NCBI GenBank assembly: GCA_031253835.1
Contig: JAIRVP010000018.1
Coordinates: 1 to 47,840, forward strand
Length of the DNA stretch: 47,840 nt
From: Burkholderia sp.
Lineage (GTDB): Bacteria; Pseudomonadota; Gammaproteobacteria; Burkholderiales; Burkholderiaceae
Reading direction: 5' to 3'
Positions 7,321-16,699 of this stretch are shown one piece after another. The position numbers and the translations under genes were made by a program. The notes beneath the pieces are model-generated. The model made no database searches. It was not told where the DNA came from and saw only the letters and a list, made by a program, of their open reading frames with translations. The first letter of the stretch is position 1. The number at the start of each line of letters is the position of its first letter.

Positions 7321-8919
7321 ATGTCCGATAGAACTTTCGACTACATCGTCATTGGCGCCGGGTCGGCGGGCTGCACCATTGCGACCCACCTCGTCGAGCG
7401 CCGCAAGGGCACCGTGCTGCTGCTGGAAGCGGGCGGCCACGACAAGGACCTGTTCATCCACATGCCGGGCGGGCTCGCCAAGGCGATTCCGCGCCACACC
7501 TGGCCGTATGCGGCCGAACCGTCGGACGACGTGAAGGGCCGCTCGATCGCGGTGCCGCAGGGGCGCGTGCTCGGCGGGTCGAGTTCGGTCAACGGGATGC
7601 TGTACGTGCGCGGGCACCGCAACGACTACGACCGCTGGGAGAACGAATTCGGCTGCAAGGGCTGGGGCGCCGACGACATGCTGCGCTACTTCGCGAAGGC
7701 GGAGAACAACGAATCGCTGACGGCGCCTTATCACGGCAACCAGGGGCACCTGCAGGTCACCGAGATCCGCTACCGGCATCCGCTGTCGCAGGCGTTCGTG
7801 CGGGCCGGCCAGCAGATGGGCCTCGATTACCTGGTCGACTACAACGGCGAGCGGCAGGAGGGCGTCGGGTTCTATCAGGCGACGATCTTCAACGGCGAGC
7901 GCGGCTCGACCGCCGCGACGTACCTGAAGGCGATCCGGAACCGCCCCGAATTCAGCCTCGAAGTCGATGCGCTGGTCGAGCGCGTCGAGCTCGAAGGCGG
8001 TCGCGCGACCGGCGTCACCTATCGCCAGGGCAGCCGCCGCGTGACGGCGAAGGCGCGAGCGGAGATCATCGTGACGGCCGGCGCGATCGGGTCGCCGAAG
8101 ATCCTGCAGCTGTCCGGCATCGGGCCGCGCGGCGTGCTCGAAGGCGCGGGCGTCGCGGTCAGGCACGTGCTGCCGGTCGGCGAGAATTTTCACGATCACA
8201 TGCACATGTCGGTCAACGCGACGATCCGCACGCCGGTGTCGCTCTACGGCCAGGACAAGGGGTGGCGCGCGCTCAAGCACGGCATCGAATGGAAGTTCTT
8301 CCGCTCGGGCATCCTGACCTCGCCGGTGCTCGAAGGATTCGCGTTCGTCGATACCTGCGGGCAGGGGCAGCCGGACGTGCAGTTCCACTTCCTGCCGACC
8401 ATCGATTCGTTCGACGACCCGATTGGCGTGACGCAGGGCAGGACGCACGGCATCACGATCAAGACGGGCCATCTGCAGCCGCATTCGCGCGGGCGCGTGA
8501 CGATCCGCTCGGCGAATCCGGCAGACCTGCCGCGGATCGACGGCCGCTACCTGGCCGATCGCCGCGACGTCGACGGCCAGATTCGCGCGGCGAAGCTGGC
8601 GCTGAAGATCCTGCGCCAGCCCGCGCTCGCGGAGCACGTCGACGAGATCTTCTCGCCGGATTGCCCGCCCGACGACGAAGCGGGCATCGAAGACTGGGTG
8701 CGCGGCGCGGCGAAGACCGTCTATCACCCGGTGGGCACGTGCCGGATGGGCACCGACGCGGCGTCGTCCGTCGTCGATCCGCAATTGCGCGTGCACGGCA
8801 TCGCGGGGCTGCGCGTGGCCGACAGCTCGACGATGCCGAGCATCCCGAGCGGCAACACGAACGCGCCGACGATCGCGCTCGCCGAAAAAGCATCGGACCT
8901 GATCGCCAACGCGGCCTGA
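7321..8919 (+). CDS. GMC-family FAD oxidoreductase (choline dehydrogenase-like)
   Basis: 532 residues. Oxidises an alcohol to an aldehyde with FAD (family role; substrate unknown). The dinucleotide-binding motif IGAGSAGCTIATHL sits at the very N-terminus. The GMC signature PQGRVLGGSSSVNGMLYVRG is near residues 80-99, the second signature GAIGSPKILQLSGIGP near 260-275, and the C-terminal active-site region has YHPVGTCRMG and SGNTNAPTIALAEKA. The ATG at 7321 directly precedes the FAD motif and is preferred to an upstream in-frame ATG at 7276. The next gene, an aldehyde dehydrogenase, follows after 39 bases, so an alcohol-to-aldehyde-to-acid sequence is likely. A second GMC paralogue lies at 16700-18265. 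Confidence 0.9.
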   Translation: MSDRTFDYIVIGAGSAGCTIATHLVERRKGTVLLLEAGGHDKDLFIHMPGGLAKAIPRHTWPYAAEPSDDVKGRSIAVPQGRVLGGSSSVNGMLYVRGHRNDYDRWENEFGCKGWGADDMLRYFAKAENNESLTAPYHGNQGHLQVTEIRYRHPLSQAFVRAGQQMGLDYLVDYNGERQEGVGFYQATIFNGERGSTAATYLKAIRNRPEFSLEVDALVERVELEGGRATGVTYRQGSRRVTAKARAEIIVTAGAIGSPKILQLSGIGPRGVLEGAGVAVRHVLPVGENFHDHMHMSVNATIRTPVSLYGQDKGWRALKHGIEWKFFRSGILTSPVLEGFAFVDTCGQGQPDVQFHFLPTIDSFDDPIGVTQGRTHGITIKTGHLQPHSRGRVTIRSANPADLPRIDGRYLADRRDVDGQIRAAKLALKILRQPALAEHVDEIFSPDCPPDDEAGIEDWVRGAAKTVYHPVGTCRMGTDAASSVVDPQLRVHGIAGLRVADSSTMPSIPSGNTNAPTIALAEKASDLIANAA

Positions 8920-8958
8920 TCGGGCGTTTCTTTCACATCGATTTCCGGAGGCAGGCAA

Positions 8959-10449
8959 ATGGCATTGGTGCAGACGCTGGACGAGGTCAAACGGTTTCTT
9001 GCGCGCGAGCATGGTCACTACATCGGCGGCCGGGCCGTCGCCGGCAGCGGCGGCGAACGGATCGACGTGCGTAACCCGGCCACGCGCGCGGTGATCGGCT
9101 CGGTCGCCCAGGCGACCGACGGCGAGATCGAGGCAGCGGTCGCGTCGTCGCATCGTGCGTTTCGCGGCGAGTGGGCGCAGGTGACGCCGGCCGATCGCGA
9201 GCGCATCCTGTTGCGGTTCGCGGACCTGATCGAAGCGCACGGCGAAGAGATCGCGCAAATCGAAACCGCGCAGTCGGGCAAGCTGATCGGCCTGTCGCGC
9301 GCGATCGAAGTGAGCTGGTCCGCGCGCTGGCTGCGCTATTACGCGGGCTGGGCCACCAAGATCGCGGGAGAAACGCTCGCGCCGTCGTTCCCGAGCATGA
9401 ACGGCGAGCGCTACACGTCGTTCACGCTGCGCGAGCCGCTCGGCGTGGTGTTCGGCATCATCCCTTGGAATTTCCCGGTGATGATTCCCGTGTGGAAATT
9501 CGGCGCGGCGCTCGCGACCGGCAACACGGTGCTGATCAAGTCGTCGGAGTTCACGCCGCTCACGATGCTGCGCATCGCCGAACTGGGCACCGAAGCCGGC
9601 TTGCCGCCGGGCACGCTGAACGTGATCAACGGCTCGGGCAAGGTCGGCGCATCGGTGATCCGCGATCCGCGCGTCGCGAAGGTGTCGTTCACCGGCTCGG
9701 TGCCGACCGGCCGCCTCATCGGCGAGGAAGCCGTCAAGGCGAACTTCACGCGCGTCACGCTCGAGCTGGGCGGCAAGAATGCGGCCGGCTTCCTGCCCGA
9801 TACGCCGGTCGAGAAGATCCTGGACGGCGTGCTCGAGGCCGGGTTCCTGCACAGCGGGCAGGTGTGCGCATCGGCGGAACGTTTCTTCGTCCATCGTTCG
9901 CAGTTCGACGAGGTGATCGAGAAGCTGAAGACGCGGCTGGACAGCTTCCAGCCGTCCGACCCGATGGACGACGCGGGCATGATCGGCCCGGTGTGCAACG
10001 AGCCGCAGTTTCGCAAGTGCCTCGACGCGTTCGACCTGGCGCGCGCGGACGGCGACACGATCGTCGCGGGCGGCGGCGCGTATGCGCGCGACGGCTTCTA
10101 CGTGAAGCCGACGATCGTGCTGCCGAAGTCGCTGCAATCGAGTGTGTACCGCAACGAAGTCTTCGGCCCGGTCGGCGCGTTCGTGCCGTTCGACGATGAC
10201 GAGGAACTGATCGCGATGATGAACGACACGCCGTTCGGGCTGACCGCGAGCCTGTGGACGAACGATCTCGCGAAGGCGCTGCGCTATGTCCCGCGCATCG
10301 AGGCCGGCACCGTGTGGGTGAACATGCATACGCTCGTCGATCCGGCCGTGCCGTTCGGCGGCGCGAAAGGGTCCGGCATCGGCCGTGAATACGGGTCGTC
10401 GTTCATCGATGCCTATACGGAACCGAAATCGGTCACGATCCGCTTCTGA
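8959..10449 (+). CDS. NAD(P)-dependent aldehyde dehydrogenase
   Basis: 496 residues, usual length. Oxidises an aldehyde to the carboxylate. Catalytic cysteine C303 (HSGQVCASAERF) and general base E269 (TLELGGKNAAG) are present, as are the cofactor-pocket motifs GIIPWNFPVMIPVWK and FTGSVPTGRLIGEE. The ATG follows GGAGGCAGGCAA. It resembles phenylacetaldehyde/betaine-aldehyde dehydrogenases in general, but the substrate cannot be read from sequence. It is co-transcribed with the GMC gene upstream and ends at a clear terminator, so the two form a complete transcription unit. Confidence 0.92.
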   Translation: MALVQTLDEVKRFLAREHGHYIGGRAVAGSGGERIDVRNPATRAVIGSVAQATDGEIEAAVASSHRAFRGEWAQVTPADRERILLRFADLIEAHGEEIAQIETAQSGKLIGLSRAIEVSWSARWLRYYAGWATKIAGETLAPSFPSMNGERYTSFTLREPLGVVFGIIPWNFPVMIPVWKFGAALATGNTVLIKSSEFTPLTMLRIAELGTEAGLPPGTLNVINGSGKVGASVIRDPRVAKVSFTGSVPTGRLIGEEAVKANFTRVTLELGGKNAAGFLPDTPVEKILDGVLEAGFLHSGQVCASAERFFVHRSQFDEVIEKLKTRLDSFQPSDPMDDAGMIGPVCNEPQFRKCLDAFDLARADGDTIVAGGGAYARDGFYVKPTIVLPKSLQSSVYRNEVFGPVGAFVPFDDDEELIAMMNDTPFGLTASLWTNDLAKALRYVPRIEAGTVWVNMHTLVDPAVPFGGAKGSGIGREYGSSFIDAYTEPKSVTIRF

Positions 10450-10464
10450 GTGACGTCCATGACG

Positions 10465-10506
10465 GGCGCGTTGTCGGATGAAAGCCCGGCAACGCGCCTT
10501 TCTTTT
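10465..10506 (+). terminator. Rho-independent terminator after the aldehyde dehydrogenase
   Basis: GGCGCGTTGTCGG pairs with CCGGCAACGCGCC (with one G-T pair) around a short loop, followed by TTTCTTTT at 10499-10506. It lies between convergent genes, just before the porin stop. The T-run is only on the + strand. Confidence 0.8.
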
Positions 10507-10510
10507 CACG

Positions 10511-11602
10511 TCAGAACCGCGTGCTGAACCCGATCCGCGCAATCGACTGCAGTGCGCCGCTCGACGCACCGTCCGCATCCATCACGCCGTTGATCTGCGC
10601 GTTGCTGCCGTGGCCGGTGCGCTGATGCACGCCGGCGACGTACACCATCGTGCGCTTCGACAGCCAGTACTGGACCGCGGCCAGGAATTGATGCGCATGC
10701 GCGTTGTCGAGCGTGTCGTTGCCCTTCATGTACGTGTAGCTCGCGCCGACGACCCACGCGGGCGACGGGTGCCAGGCGGCGCCGGCTTCGGCCGACCACG
10801 CGCCGGCGCCGTTCTGCGCGTTGTGCACGGTCGTGAAGAGCGCCTTCCCCGTGACCGTGCCGATCGTGTAATGCACGCCCGCGCCCCAGTTGCGCACGCT
10901 GGTGGGCGGCAGCCCGCCGGCCGCGCCGTATTTCTGGTTCGTATAGGCCGCGCCCGCGCCGAACGGGCCGTTGTCGTAGCTTGCGCCGACACTGACGGTG
11001 TTGTTCGCGCCGACGGACCCGGCGACGTTCCCGAAGCCGTACAGCGCGCCGAAGGTCAGGCCCGACAGCGACGGGCTCGTGTACTTGACCGAATTCGCGA
11101 CGCGATTGCTGCCCGCGACGCGATCCCAGTCGAATGCGCCCGTCGGGTTGTTCGGCAGCGCGAGCTTGTCGAACGGCCCGTTGCGGAAGCCGTACAGGCC
11201 GACGAGATCCTGCGCGATCTCGTTGCCGCTGGCGGCCAGCGAATCGACCATGAACTCGTACTGGTTGCCGAGCGTCAGCGTGCCGTACCGGTCGTTCTGC
11301 AGCCCGACATAGGCCGTGCGCGCGAACAGCCCGCCGCCGATGATCGAGCCGTTGCCGAGCGAATACTGGTTCACGAGCCGGAAGATCGCGCGCGTGCCCG
11401 CGCCGAGATCTTCCTTGCCTTCGAAGCCGAGCAGGTTCGGAAAGAAGATGTTGTCGTCGAATTTCGCGGCGCCATGGCCGCTCTGGTTGCTGACGTAGCT
11501 GATGCCGGCATCCATCAGCCCGAACATCGTCACGCTGCTCTGTGCGAACGCCGCGGCCGGAATCGTGCAGGCCGCGAGTGCCAGTAGGGTCTTTTTCGTC
11601 AT
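10511..11602 (-). CDS. Gram-negative porin (OmpC-like, Burkholderia type)
   Basis: 363 residues with signal peptide MTKKTLLALAACTIPAAAFA, cleaved before QSSVTMFGLMDAGISY, the characteristic first strand of betaproteobacterial 16-stranded trimeric porins. The protein ends IARIGFSTRF with the terminal phenylalanine needed for BAM recognition. The start was chosen at the signal peptide; GAGGAG and GGAG lie upstream. It is downstream of, and on the same strand as, the cupin-MFS-ADH-SDR operon, but 177 bases and a hairpin separate them, so it probably has its own promoter. Plausible uptake pore for the substrate of the neighbouring catabolic genes (inference). Confidence 0.92.
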   Translation of the reverse strand: MTKKTLLALAACTIPAAAFAQSSVTMFGLMDAGISYVSNQSGHGAAKFDDNIFFPNLLGFEGKEDLGAGTRAIFRLVNQYSLGNGSIIGGGLFARTAYVGLQNDRYGTLTLGNQYEFMVDSLAASGNEIAQDLVGLYGFRNGPFDKLALPNNPTGAFDWDRVAGSNRVANSVKYTSPSLSGLTFGALYGFGNVAGSVGANNTVSVGASYDNGPFGAGAAYTNQKYGAAGGLPPTSVRNWGAGVHYTIGTVTGKALFTTVHNAQNGAGAWSAEAGAAWHPSPAWVVGASYTYMKGNDTLDNAHAHQFLAAVQYWLSKRTMVYVAGVHQRTGHGSNAQINGVMDADGASSGALQSIARIGFSTRF

Positions 11603-11668
11603 CTCCAAAGTGCTCCTCACATGGTTCCGATCGGATCGGATATTTTTGATGGGACTACTGATTGATAT

Positions 11669-11699
11669 GAACAAACCCGAACCGGGCGAATCCCGGTTC
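11669..11699 (-). terminator. Terminator-like hairpin after the SDR gene
   Basis: Perfect 8-base stem GAACCGGG / CCCGGTTC around a 5-base loop (11679-11699). On the minus strand it is followed by GGGTTTGTTC, a weak T-rich tract. It lies 81 bases beyond the SDR stop and upstream of the porin start. Probably ends the cupin-MFS-ADH-SDR operon. Confidence 0.5.
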
Positions 11700-11779
11700 A
11701 GTGGCAGCAGGAAGGAACCGCGCCGCGCAACGGGCATCGGCGGGTTTCGTGGGCCCGCCGATGCGCTGCGCGCGGTGCG

Positions 11780-12502
11780 CTAGACCGTCGAGTACCCGCC
11801 GTCCACCGGCACGACCGCGCCGGTCACGAACGATGCGCCGGGCGAGCACAGGAACAGGATCACTTCCGCGACCTCGTCGGCCGTGCCCCAGCGCCCGAGC
11901 GGCGTGCGGTCGAGGATGCGGCGCGACGCCTGCGTGTCGGCCATCAGGCCGGTACTGAGCGGCGTGTCGATCCAGCCGGGCGCGACCGCGTTCACGCGGA
12001 TGCCGCGATCGGCCCACGCCTGCGCGAGCGAGCGCGTGAGCTGCGCGATGCCGCCCTTGCTCGCGCTGTACGCGGGCCGGTCCTTGCTGCCGAAGTACGT
12101 GTACATCGACGCGATGTTGACGATGCTGCCGCCGTGTGCCGACAGCGCCGGCCGCGCGGCATCGGATGCGCGCATTACCGACGTCAGGTTCACGTTCAGC
12201 ACGAGCTCGAACTGGTCCATCCGGTATTCGTCCGCATGCCGACTGATGCCGACGCCGTTGACGAGTGTGTCGACGCGCGGCAGCGCGCGGATCCTGCGCG
12301 TCAGTGCGTCGCTGTCGGTCACGTCGAGTTCCACGCAGCGAATGCGCGGGTGCGCCGGCGCATGCGGGCCGTGCGCATCGAGCCCGAGCGCGACGACCGA
12401 CGCGCCGGCTTCCGCGAAACGCCACGCGGTGCGCGCGCCGATGCCGGACGTGCCGCCTGTCACGACGACGGTCTTGCCGTCAAACGACCAGGGGCGGTTC
12501 AT
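11780..12502 (-). CDS. Short-chain dehydrogenase/reductase
   Basis: 240 residues, classical SDR. Cofactor motif TGGTSGIG at about 15-22; NGVGIS takes the place of the usual NNAG. Catalytic Ser in [10 protein letters not shown], and Tyr/Lys in [10 protein letters not shown]-terminal PGWIDTPLS and [13 protein letters not shown] are standard. Probable NAD-dependent oxidation of a secondary alcohol to a ketone, or the reverse. The start at 12502 lies 23 bases inside the end of the upstream ADH gene, so it is translationally coupled. Last gene of the cupin-MFS-ADH-SDR operon. Confidence 0.88.
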   Translation of the reverse strand: MNRPWSFDGKTVVVTGGTSGIGARTAWRFAEAGASVVALGLDAHGPHAPAHPRIRCVELDVTDSDALTRRIRALPRVDTLVNGVGISRHADEYRMDQFELVLNVNLTSVMRASDAARPALSAHGGSIVNIASMYTYFGSKDRPAYSASKGGIAQLTRSLAQAWADRGIRVNAVAPGWIDTPLSTGLMADTQASRRILDRTPLGRWGTADEVAEVILFLCSPGASFVTGAVVPVDGGYSTV

Positions 12503-13601
12503 GCTCGATACTCCCGACGGTGTGAACAGGGCGCGCATGCCGGCGCGACGGCGCAACCAGGATCTTGATCTGCGCGCGATCGGCGAGCAGCGCGTCGAAG
12601 CCGTCGGCGACGGCATCGTCGAGCGAGACGGTGCGCGTGACGATCGACGTGAGATCGAGCGCGCCCGACGCGGTCAAGCGGAGCAGGTCTTCGTATACGT
12701 GCCGGTAGCCGACGCTGGCCGTGAAGGTCAGTTCGTCGTTGACCGCGCGGAACGCATCGAAACCCGCGTGCGGCATCAGGCCGACCATCACGAGGCGGCC
12801 GCCCTTGCGCAGCCCCTGCATCGCCGCTTCGAACGTGGCCGGCAGGCCGGCCGCCTCGAAGCTCACGTCGACGCCGAGGCCGCCCGCCGCTTCGCGGATC
12901 GTATCGCGCAGCACCGGCGCGTCGAGCGAGCGCGCGTTGAACGCGTGCGTCGCGCCGAAGCGCGTGGCGGCGGCGAGCCGCTCGGGCGACACGTCGACCG
13001 CGACGATGGTCGTCGCGCCCTGCAGCTTCGCGAGCAGGATCAGCAGCAGGCCGATCGGCCCGAGCCCGAACACCGCGCAGGTGTCGCCGAGCCGCAGCTC
13101 GCCGCGCCGCAACGCGTGCAGCGCGACGGCGGCCGGCTCCATCACCGCGGCCTGCTCGAGACTGACGTCGTCGGGCAAGCGGTGCAGCATGTAGGCCGGC
13201 ACGACCGCGAAGTCGGCCATCCCGCCGTCGCCCATCAGCCCGGCGAAGCCCATCGACACGCACAGGTTGTACGACCCCGAACGGCAGTACGCGCACTGGT
13301 GGCAGTGGTACTCGGGTTCGACCGCGACGCGGTCGCCGGGGATCAGCGTCGTCACGCCCGCGCCGACTTCGACGACGGTGCCGCAGAACTCGTGACCGAG
13401 CGTGAGCGGCGCGGTGCGGCCCGACAGCGGATGCGGCGTGTCGACCGGAATCGCATGCGGGCCGTCCGCGTACTCGTGCAGGTCGCTGCCGCAAATGCCG
13501 CAATAGGCAACCGCGATGCGAACCTCGCCGGGCCCGGCGCGCGGCGTATCGAGATCGACCAGGCGGATGTCGCGCGGGCCGTGCCATTGAAGTGCACGCA
13601 T
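12480..13601 (-). CDS. Zinc-dependent medium-chain alcohol dehydrogenase
   Basis: 373 residues. Related to 2,3-butanediol, sorbitol and threonine dehydrogenases. Catalytic-zinc residues are in [11 protein letters not shown] and TLGHEFCG. Structural-zinc cysteines follow in [16 protein letters not shown]. The Rossmann motif is [16 protein letters not shown]. The protein runs about 20 residues past the expected end (after [10 protein letters not shown]), and this tail overlaps the SDR start by 23 bases in another frame. It starts one base after the MFS stop, so it belongs to the same operon. Likely oxidises a diol or hydroxyketone intermediate (inference). Confidence 0.9.
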   Translation of the reverse strand: MRALQWHGPRDIRLVDLDTPRAGPGEVRIAVAYCGICGSDLHEYADGPHAIPVDTPHPLSGRTAPLTLGHEFCGTVVEVGAGVTTLIPGDRVAVEPEYHCHQCAYCRSGSYNLCVSMGFAGLMGDGGMADFAVVPAYMLHRLPDDVSLEQAAVMEPAAVALHALRRGELRLGDTCAVFGLGPIGLLLILLAKLQGATTIVAVDVSPERLAAATRFGATHAFNARSLDAPVLRDTIREAAGGLGVDVSFEAAGLPATFEAAMQGLRKGGRLVMVGLMPHAGFDAFRAVNDELTFTASVGYRHVYEDLLRLTASGALDLTSIVTRTVSLDDAVADGFDALLADRAQIKILVAPSRRHARPVHTVGSIEHEPPLVV

Positions 13602-13602
13602 G

Positions 13603-14904
13603 TCAGCGTCCTCCGAGGTTTTGGGTATCGAGACGCGGGGCGGCGCCCGTGAGCGCGCGTTTGCGCAGCACGGCGGGCGCGGTTTCGACGAGGCCGAACG
13701 ACAGCACGCACGCGAGGATCGCGCCGGCGGCCGAGGTCCACATCGCGAACTGCAGGCCGTACTTGTCGGCCGCGAAGCCGGCGACGGTCGGCGCGACGAA
13801 GCCGCCGATCAACTCGCCCGCGCCCATGATCAGGCCGAGCGCGCTGGCGATCGCGCGGGGCGGCACCGTCTCGGCCGGGATCGTCGCCATGAACAGCGTG
13901 AAGCAGCCGAGGCCCGTGTACGTGACGAACACGAGCGCGCCGAGCGCCCACAGCGAGCCGACGTGGATCAGCACGATCGGACAGACGGCGGCGATCAGCG
14001 CGAACACGATCATCGTCGGCTTGCGGCCGATGCGGTCGGAGATTGCCGGCACCGCGAAGCCCCAGAACACCCAAGCGGCGCCGAGGCAGGTCATCACGAC
14101 GCCCATGTCGGACGGCGACAGGTGGCGGCTTTCCACGAGGAAGACGGGCGCGAACGAGATGATCACGACGAACCACGTGAGGAAGAAGCAGCTGATCAGC
14201 ACGCAGAGCAGGATGTTGCGTTCCTTCAGCAGTGCCCAGCGGTTGATGGCCGCGCCGCTCGCGGCCGGTGCGCCGGCGCCGTCGGCCTGCGCGTGCCGTA
14301 CGCCGCCGGGCGGCACTTCGCGCACCCAGCGCCAGATGCAGAACGCGATCAGGAAGCCCGGGATGCACGATACGTAGAACGCCTCGCGCCAGCCGTGCGT
14401 GGTCGCGATGCCGATCACGACCGGCGGGCCGATCATCGCGCCGAGCAGGCCGGCGGCCGAGCCTTGCAGCAGGCCCATGTTCAGCCCGCGGCGGCTCGGC
14501 GTCGAGCTTTCGACCATCAGCGATTGCGACAGCGGCAGCACGGGGCCTTCGGCGATGCCCATCAGCGCGCGGAACGCGATCAGGCTCGCGAAGCCGCCGA
14601 CGAGCCCGGACAGCGCCGAGCACACGGAAAAGCCGAGCACGGCCGCGATCAGCAGCGGCTTGCGCGTGCCGCGCGCGTCGGACCACGCGCCGGTCGCGGC
14701 GCCGGACAGCGCCCACGTGAGCGCGAGCGCGGACGACACCATGCCGAGCTGCGTGTTCGTCAGGTGCAGCTCGGCCGACATGAACGGGAACAGGAACGAC
14801 AGCGCGAGGCGGTCGAAGAACACGAAGCCGAACGTCATGAACAGGATCAGCAGCAGCCTGTTCTCGTACGTCCAGGCGGATCCGGATGAGGAAGGGGATG
14901 TCAT
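13603..14904 (-). CDS. MFS transporter (ACS/organic-anion type)
   Basis: 433 residues with about twelve hydrophobic helices. The MFS motif A region is GAWSDARGTRKPLLI after helix 2, and the second-half counterpart is ISDRIGRKPTMIVFA. The start region MTSPSSSGSAWTYENRLLL is typical of anion:cation or aromatic-acid symporters of the 4-hydroxyphenylacetate/glucarate branch. It lies 18 bases after the cupin gene and 1 base before the ADH gene, so it is probably the uptake system for the operon's substrate. Confidence 0.88.
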   Translation of the reverse strand: MTSPSSSGSAWTYENRLLLILFMTFGFVFFDRLALSFLFPFMSAELHLTNTQLGMVSSALALTWALSGAATGAWSDARGTRKPLLIAAVLGFSVCSALSGLVGGFASLIAFRALMGIAEGPVLPLSQSLMVESSTPSRRGLNMGLLQGSAAGLLGAMIGPPVVIGIATTHGWREAFYVSCIPGFLIAFCIWRWVREVPPGGVRHAQADGAGAPAASGAAINRWALLKERNILLCVLISCFFLTWFVVIISFAPVFLVESRHLSPSDMGVVMTCLGAAWVFWGFAVPAISDRIGRKPTMIVFALIAAVCPIVLIHVGSLWALGALVFVTYTGLGCFTLFMATIPAETVPPRAIASALGLIMGAGELIGGFVAPTVAGFAADKYGLQFAMWTSAAGAILACVLSFGLVETAPAVLRKRALTGAAPRLDTQNLGGR

Positions 14905-14922
14905 GGGGAGCCTCGCCGTGCG

Positions 14923-15456
14923 TCAGCGGAACAGTTTCTCGATCGCTTGCGCGCCGAGGCCGACCTGCTCGTAGTGCGCCTTGCACATCGCGATGTACGA
15001 GTGCACGTCGAAGTAGCCGTCGGGGTTGCCTGCCTCGTCGAGCCAGATCAGCGGCCCCTTGACGATGAAAAACGCCCGCATCGGTTCGGGATGATCGAAC
15101 GCGACCAGCGTGTGGCCTTCGCCGGGCGTCTCGTACACGAAATCGCCGCGCGTCGCGGTCCATTCGTGCTCCAGGTAGCCCCATTTCCCCGACAGCGTGT
15201 ACGCGAACACCTCGTGCGGGTGATAGTGCCGGTTCACGAGCCCGGCTTCCTTCGCCATCAGGATGTCGCACCATTTGTTCTGCGACGGCGAGATCCACAG
15301 CGGCCGCGACGAAACCGTTTCGGTGAACGGAACGTAATAACGCTCGTCGTCGGTGGCCGCATTCGGGATGTAAGCCTCGGGCAGCGCATCGGGCTTGAAC
15401 GGATTGGCAATCGCCGGGATGTTTTGCCAGAATTCGGATACGGCTTTGTCGACCAC
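14923..15456 (-). CDS. 2,4'-dihydroxyacetophenone dioxygenase-family cupin
   Basis: 177 residues. The named family member splits 2,4'-dihydroxyacetophenone into 4-hydroxybenzoate and formate with O2 and non-heme iron. Cupin motif 1 is here RHYHPHEVFAYTLSGKWGYL, giving the metal histidines; motif 2 is GDFVYETPGEGHTLVAF. The tail GPLIWLDEAGNPDGYFDV with AHYEQVGLGAQAIEKLFR is as in that enzyme. The start is GTG at 15456, seven bases after AAGGAG; the ATG of the longer frame has no support and its extension is unlike the family. First gene of an operon (cupin-MFS-ADH-SDR), divergent from an AraC gene. True substrate unproven. Confidence 0.82.
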   Translation of the reverse strand: MVDKAVSEFWQNIPAIANPFKPDALPEAYIPNAATDDERYYVPFTETVSSRPLWISPSQNKWCDILMAKEAGLVNRHYHPHEVFAYTLSGKWGYLEHEWTATRGDFVYETPGEGHTLVAFDHPEPMRAFFIVKGPLIWLDEAGNPDGYFDVHSYIAMCKAHYEQVGLGAQAIEKLFR

Positions 15457-15490
15457 GGTTTGTCTCCTTGCATGAGTTGTCGTGGGCTCG

Positions 15491-15554
15491 ACTTTAGCCA
15501 GCCGGTGCGCGCCGCTCTTGACTGGGCTGGACGAATTGCTTGACCGCGCCGGAC
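15491..15554 (-). promoter_or_regulatory. Tandem AraC-type operator and -10 box of the cupin operon
   Basis: On the minus strand, GTCCGGCGCGGTCAAG (15554-15539) and GTCCAGCCCAGTCAAG (15532-15517) form a direct repeat matching at 13 of 16 positions with a 22-base period. Exactly 20 bases beyond the nearer copy is TAAAGT (15496-15491), a plausible -10. The expected -35 is poor, as for an activator-dependent promoter in which the nearer half-site overlaps -35. The 4-N6-5 half-site layout is that of XylS/AraC proteins. The same element precedes the GMC gene at 18265. Confidence 0.6.
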
Positions 15555-15632
15555 ATTGCATCGCACCAAAATCCAGACGAACCATCCCCCAATCCGTGCC
15601 GCTCCGCACGACAGGCGCCCGCAGGAGGCGAC

Positions 15633-16613
15633 GTGACGAATTCGACCGTTTTTTCATGCACGCGAGGCTCGACGGCCGACGTGCCGGCGCGCGACAGGAT
15701 GGCGTACTGGGATGCGTTCAATGCGGCGACGCTGGTCGGGTTGCGCTGCTCGTCGCTGTCGCCGGCCGGGCTCGAGGTCGAGAAGACCGACATCGCGCTG
15801 CCGGGCCTCGGCATCGCCGACATCAGCGGCCAGGATCACGTGATCGAGCGCAGCCCCGCACTGGTGCGCCAGTTGCCGAAGGAGTCGCTGTTCGCGTGCC
15901 AGATCCTCAGCGGGCGCGCGTATTTCATCCAGCGCGACCGGTGCCTGCTCGCGGAAGCCGGCGATGTCGTCGTCTACGACACGCGCGTGCCGTATCTGTT
16001 CGGATTCCTGACGCCGATGCGGCAGCTGCTGATCGACATCCCGGTCACGTCGTTCGACGACCGTCTCGATGCCGAGCTGGCCGCGCTGCCGCTGCGGATT
16101 GCGCCGAAACCGGGCGCCGGCGCGATGCTCGGCGCGACGTTGCGCGCGAGCGTCGAGCGCTTCATGAAGGACCCGGTCGAGCGCGATGCCGCGCGGTTTG
16201 CCGAACACACGCGCACGCTGATCGCGGAACTCATCGACACGGAAGTGAACGGCGCGGGTGCGTCGCGCGCGTCGCTGTCGTACCTGCTGACCGCGAAGCA
16301 GTACATCGCGACGCATCTCGGCGAGCCGGAGCTCGCGCCGCAGGCCGTCGCCGATGCGGTCGGGTTGTCGCTGCGGCACCTGGGCCGGCTCTTCGCGGCC
16401 GAAGGCGAGTCGATCACGCAGCACATCTGGTCGGAGCGGCTGTCGCACGCGCATCGGGAACTGACCGACGCGCGGCTGCGCAAGACGAGCATCGGCGAGA
16501 TCGCGTTTCGCTGGGGATTCTCGAGCCAGGCGCACTTCAGCCGCGCGATTCGCGAGCGCTACGGCGCGTCGCCGATGGCGCTGCGCGATGCGGCGCGTGC
16601 GGACAGGGGATGA
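15633..16613 (+). CDS. AraC-family transcriptional regulator
   Basis: 326 residues. The N-terminal AraC-binding-like sensor domain covers about 30-190 (ACQILSGRAYFIQRDRC, AGDVVVYDTRVPYLFGF). The C-terminal AraC DNA-binding domain follows (LAPQAVADAVGLSLRHLGRL; IGEIAFRWGFSSQAHFSRAI). The GTG at 15633 is preferred because GCAGGAGGCGAC precedes it; an upstream ATG frame adds 31 unlikely residues. It is divergent from the cupin operon, with the tandem operator between them, so it is the probable activator of that operon. Its second HTH resembles that of the AraC at 18415-19383. A strong terminator follows. Confidence 0.88.
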   Translation: MTNSTVFSCTRGSTADVPARDRMAYWDAFNAATLVGLRCSSLSPAGLEVEKTDIALPGLGIADISGQDHVIERSPALVRQLPKESLFACQILSGRAYFIQRDRCLLAEAGDVVVYDTRVPYLFGFLTPMRQLLIDIPVTSFDDRLDAELAALPLRIAPKPGAGAMLGATLRASVERFMKDPVERDAARFAEHTRTLIAELIDTEVNGAGASRASLSYLLTAKQYIATHLGEPELAPQAVADAVGLSLRHLGRLFAAEGESITQHIWSERLSHAHRELTDARLRKTSIGEIAFRWGFSSQAHFSRAIRERYGASPMALRDAARADRG

Positions 16614-16636
16614 CGCTGTTTTCCCGACGGTTCGGC

Positions 16637-16665
16637 GGCGCGTGTGTCACGCGCCATTTTTGTTT
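16637..16665 (+). terminator. Rho-independent terminator after the AraC gene
   Basis: Perfect 8-base stem GGCGCGTG / CACGCGCC with loop TGT, followed by ATTTTTGTTT. It lies 24 bases after the AraC stop and between convergent genes. Confidence 0.88.
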
Positions 16666-16699
16666 CCGCGGCGCATAGCGCGGTATCACGCGCGCCGCG

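Noticed and set aside
7183..10578. A 1131-codon open frame on the minus strand
   Set aside because: It is the antisense shadow of the GMC and aldehyde dehydrogenase genes. It is arginine/histidine/aspartate-rich without any domain; such frames arise from GC-rich codon bias.
13352..15298. A 648-codon open frame on the minus strand
   Set aside because: Out-of-frame shadow of the MFS and cupin genes; arginine/alanine-rich with no family features, whereas the other frame gives a normal MFS protein.
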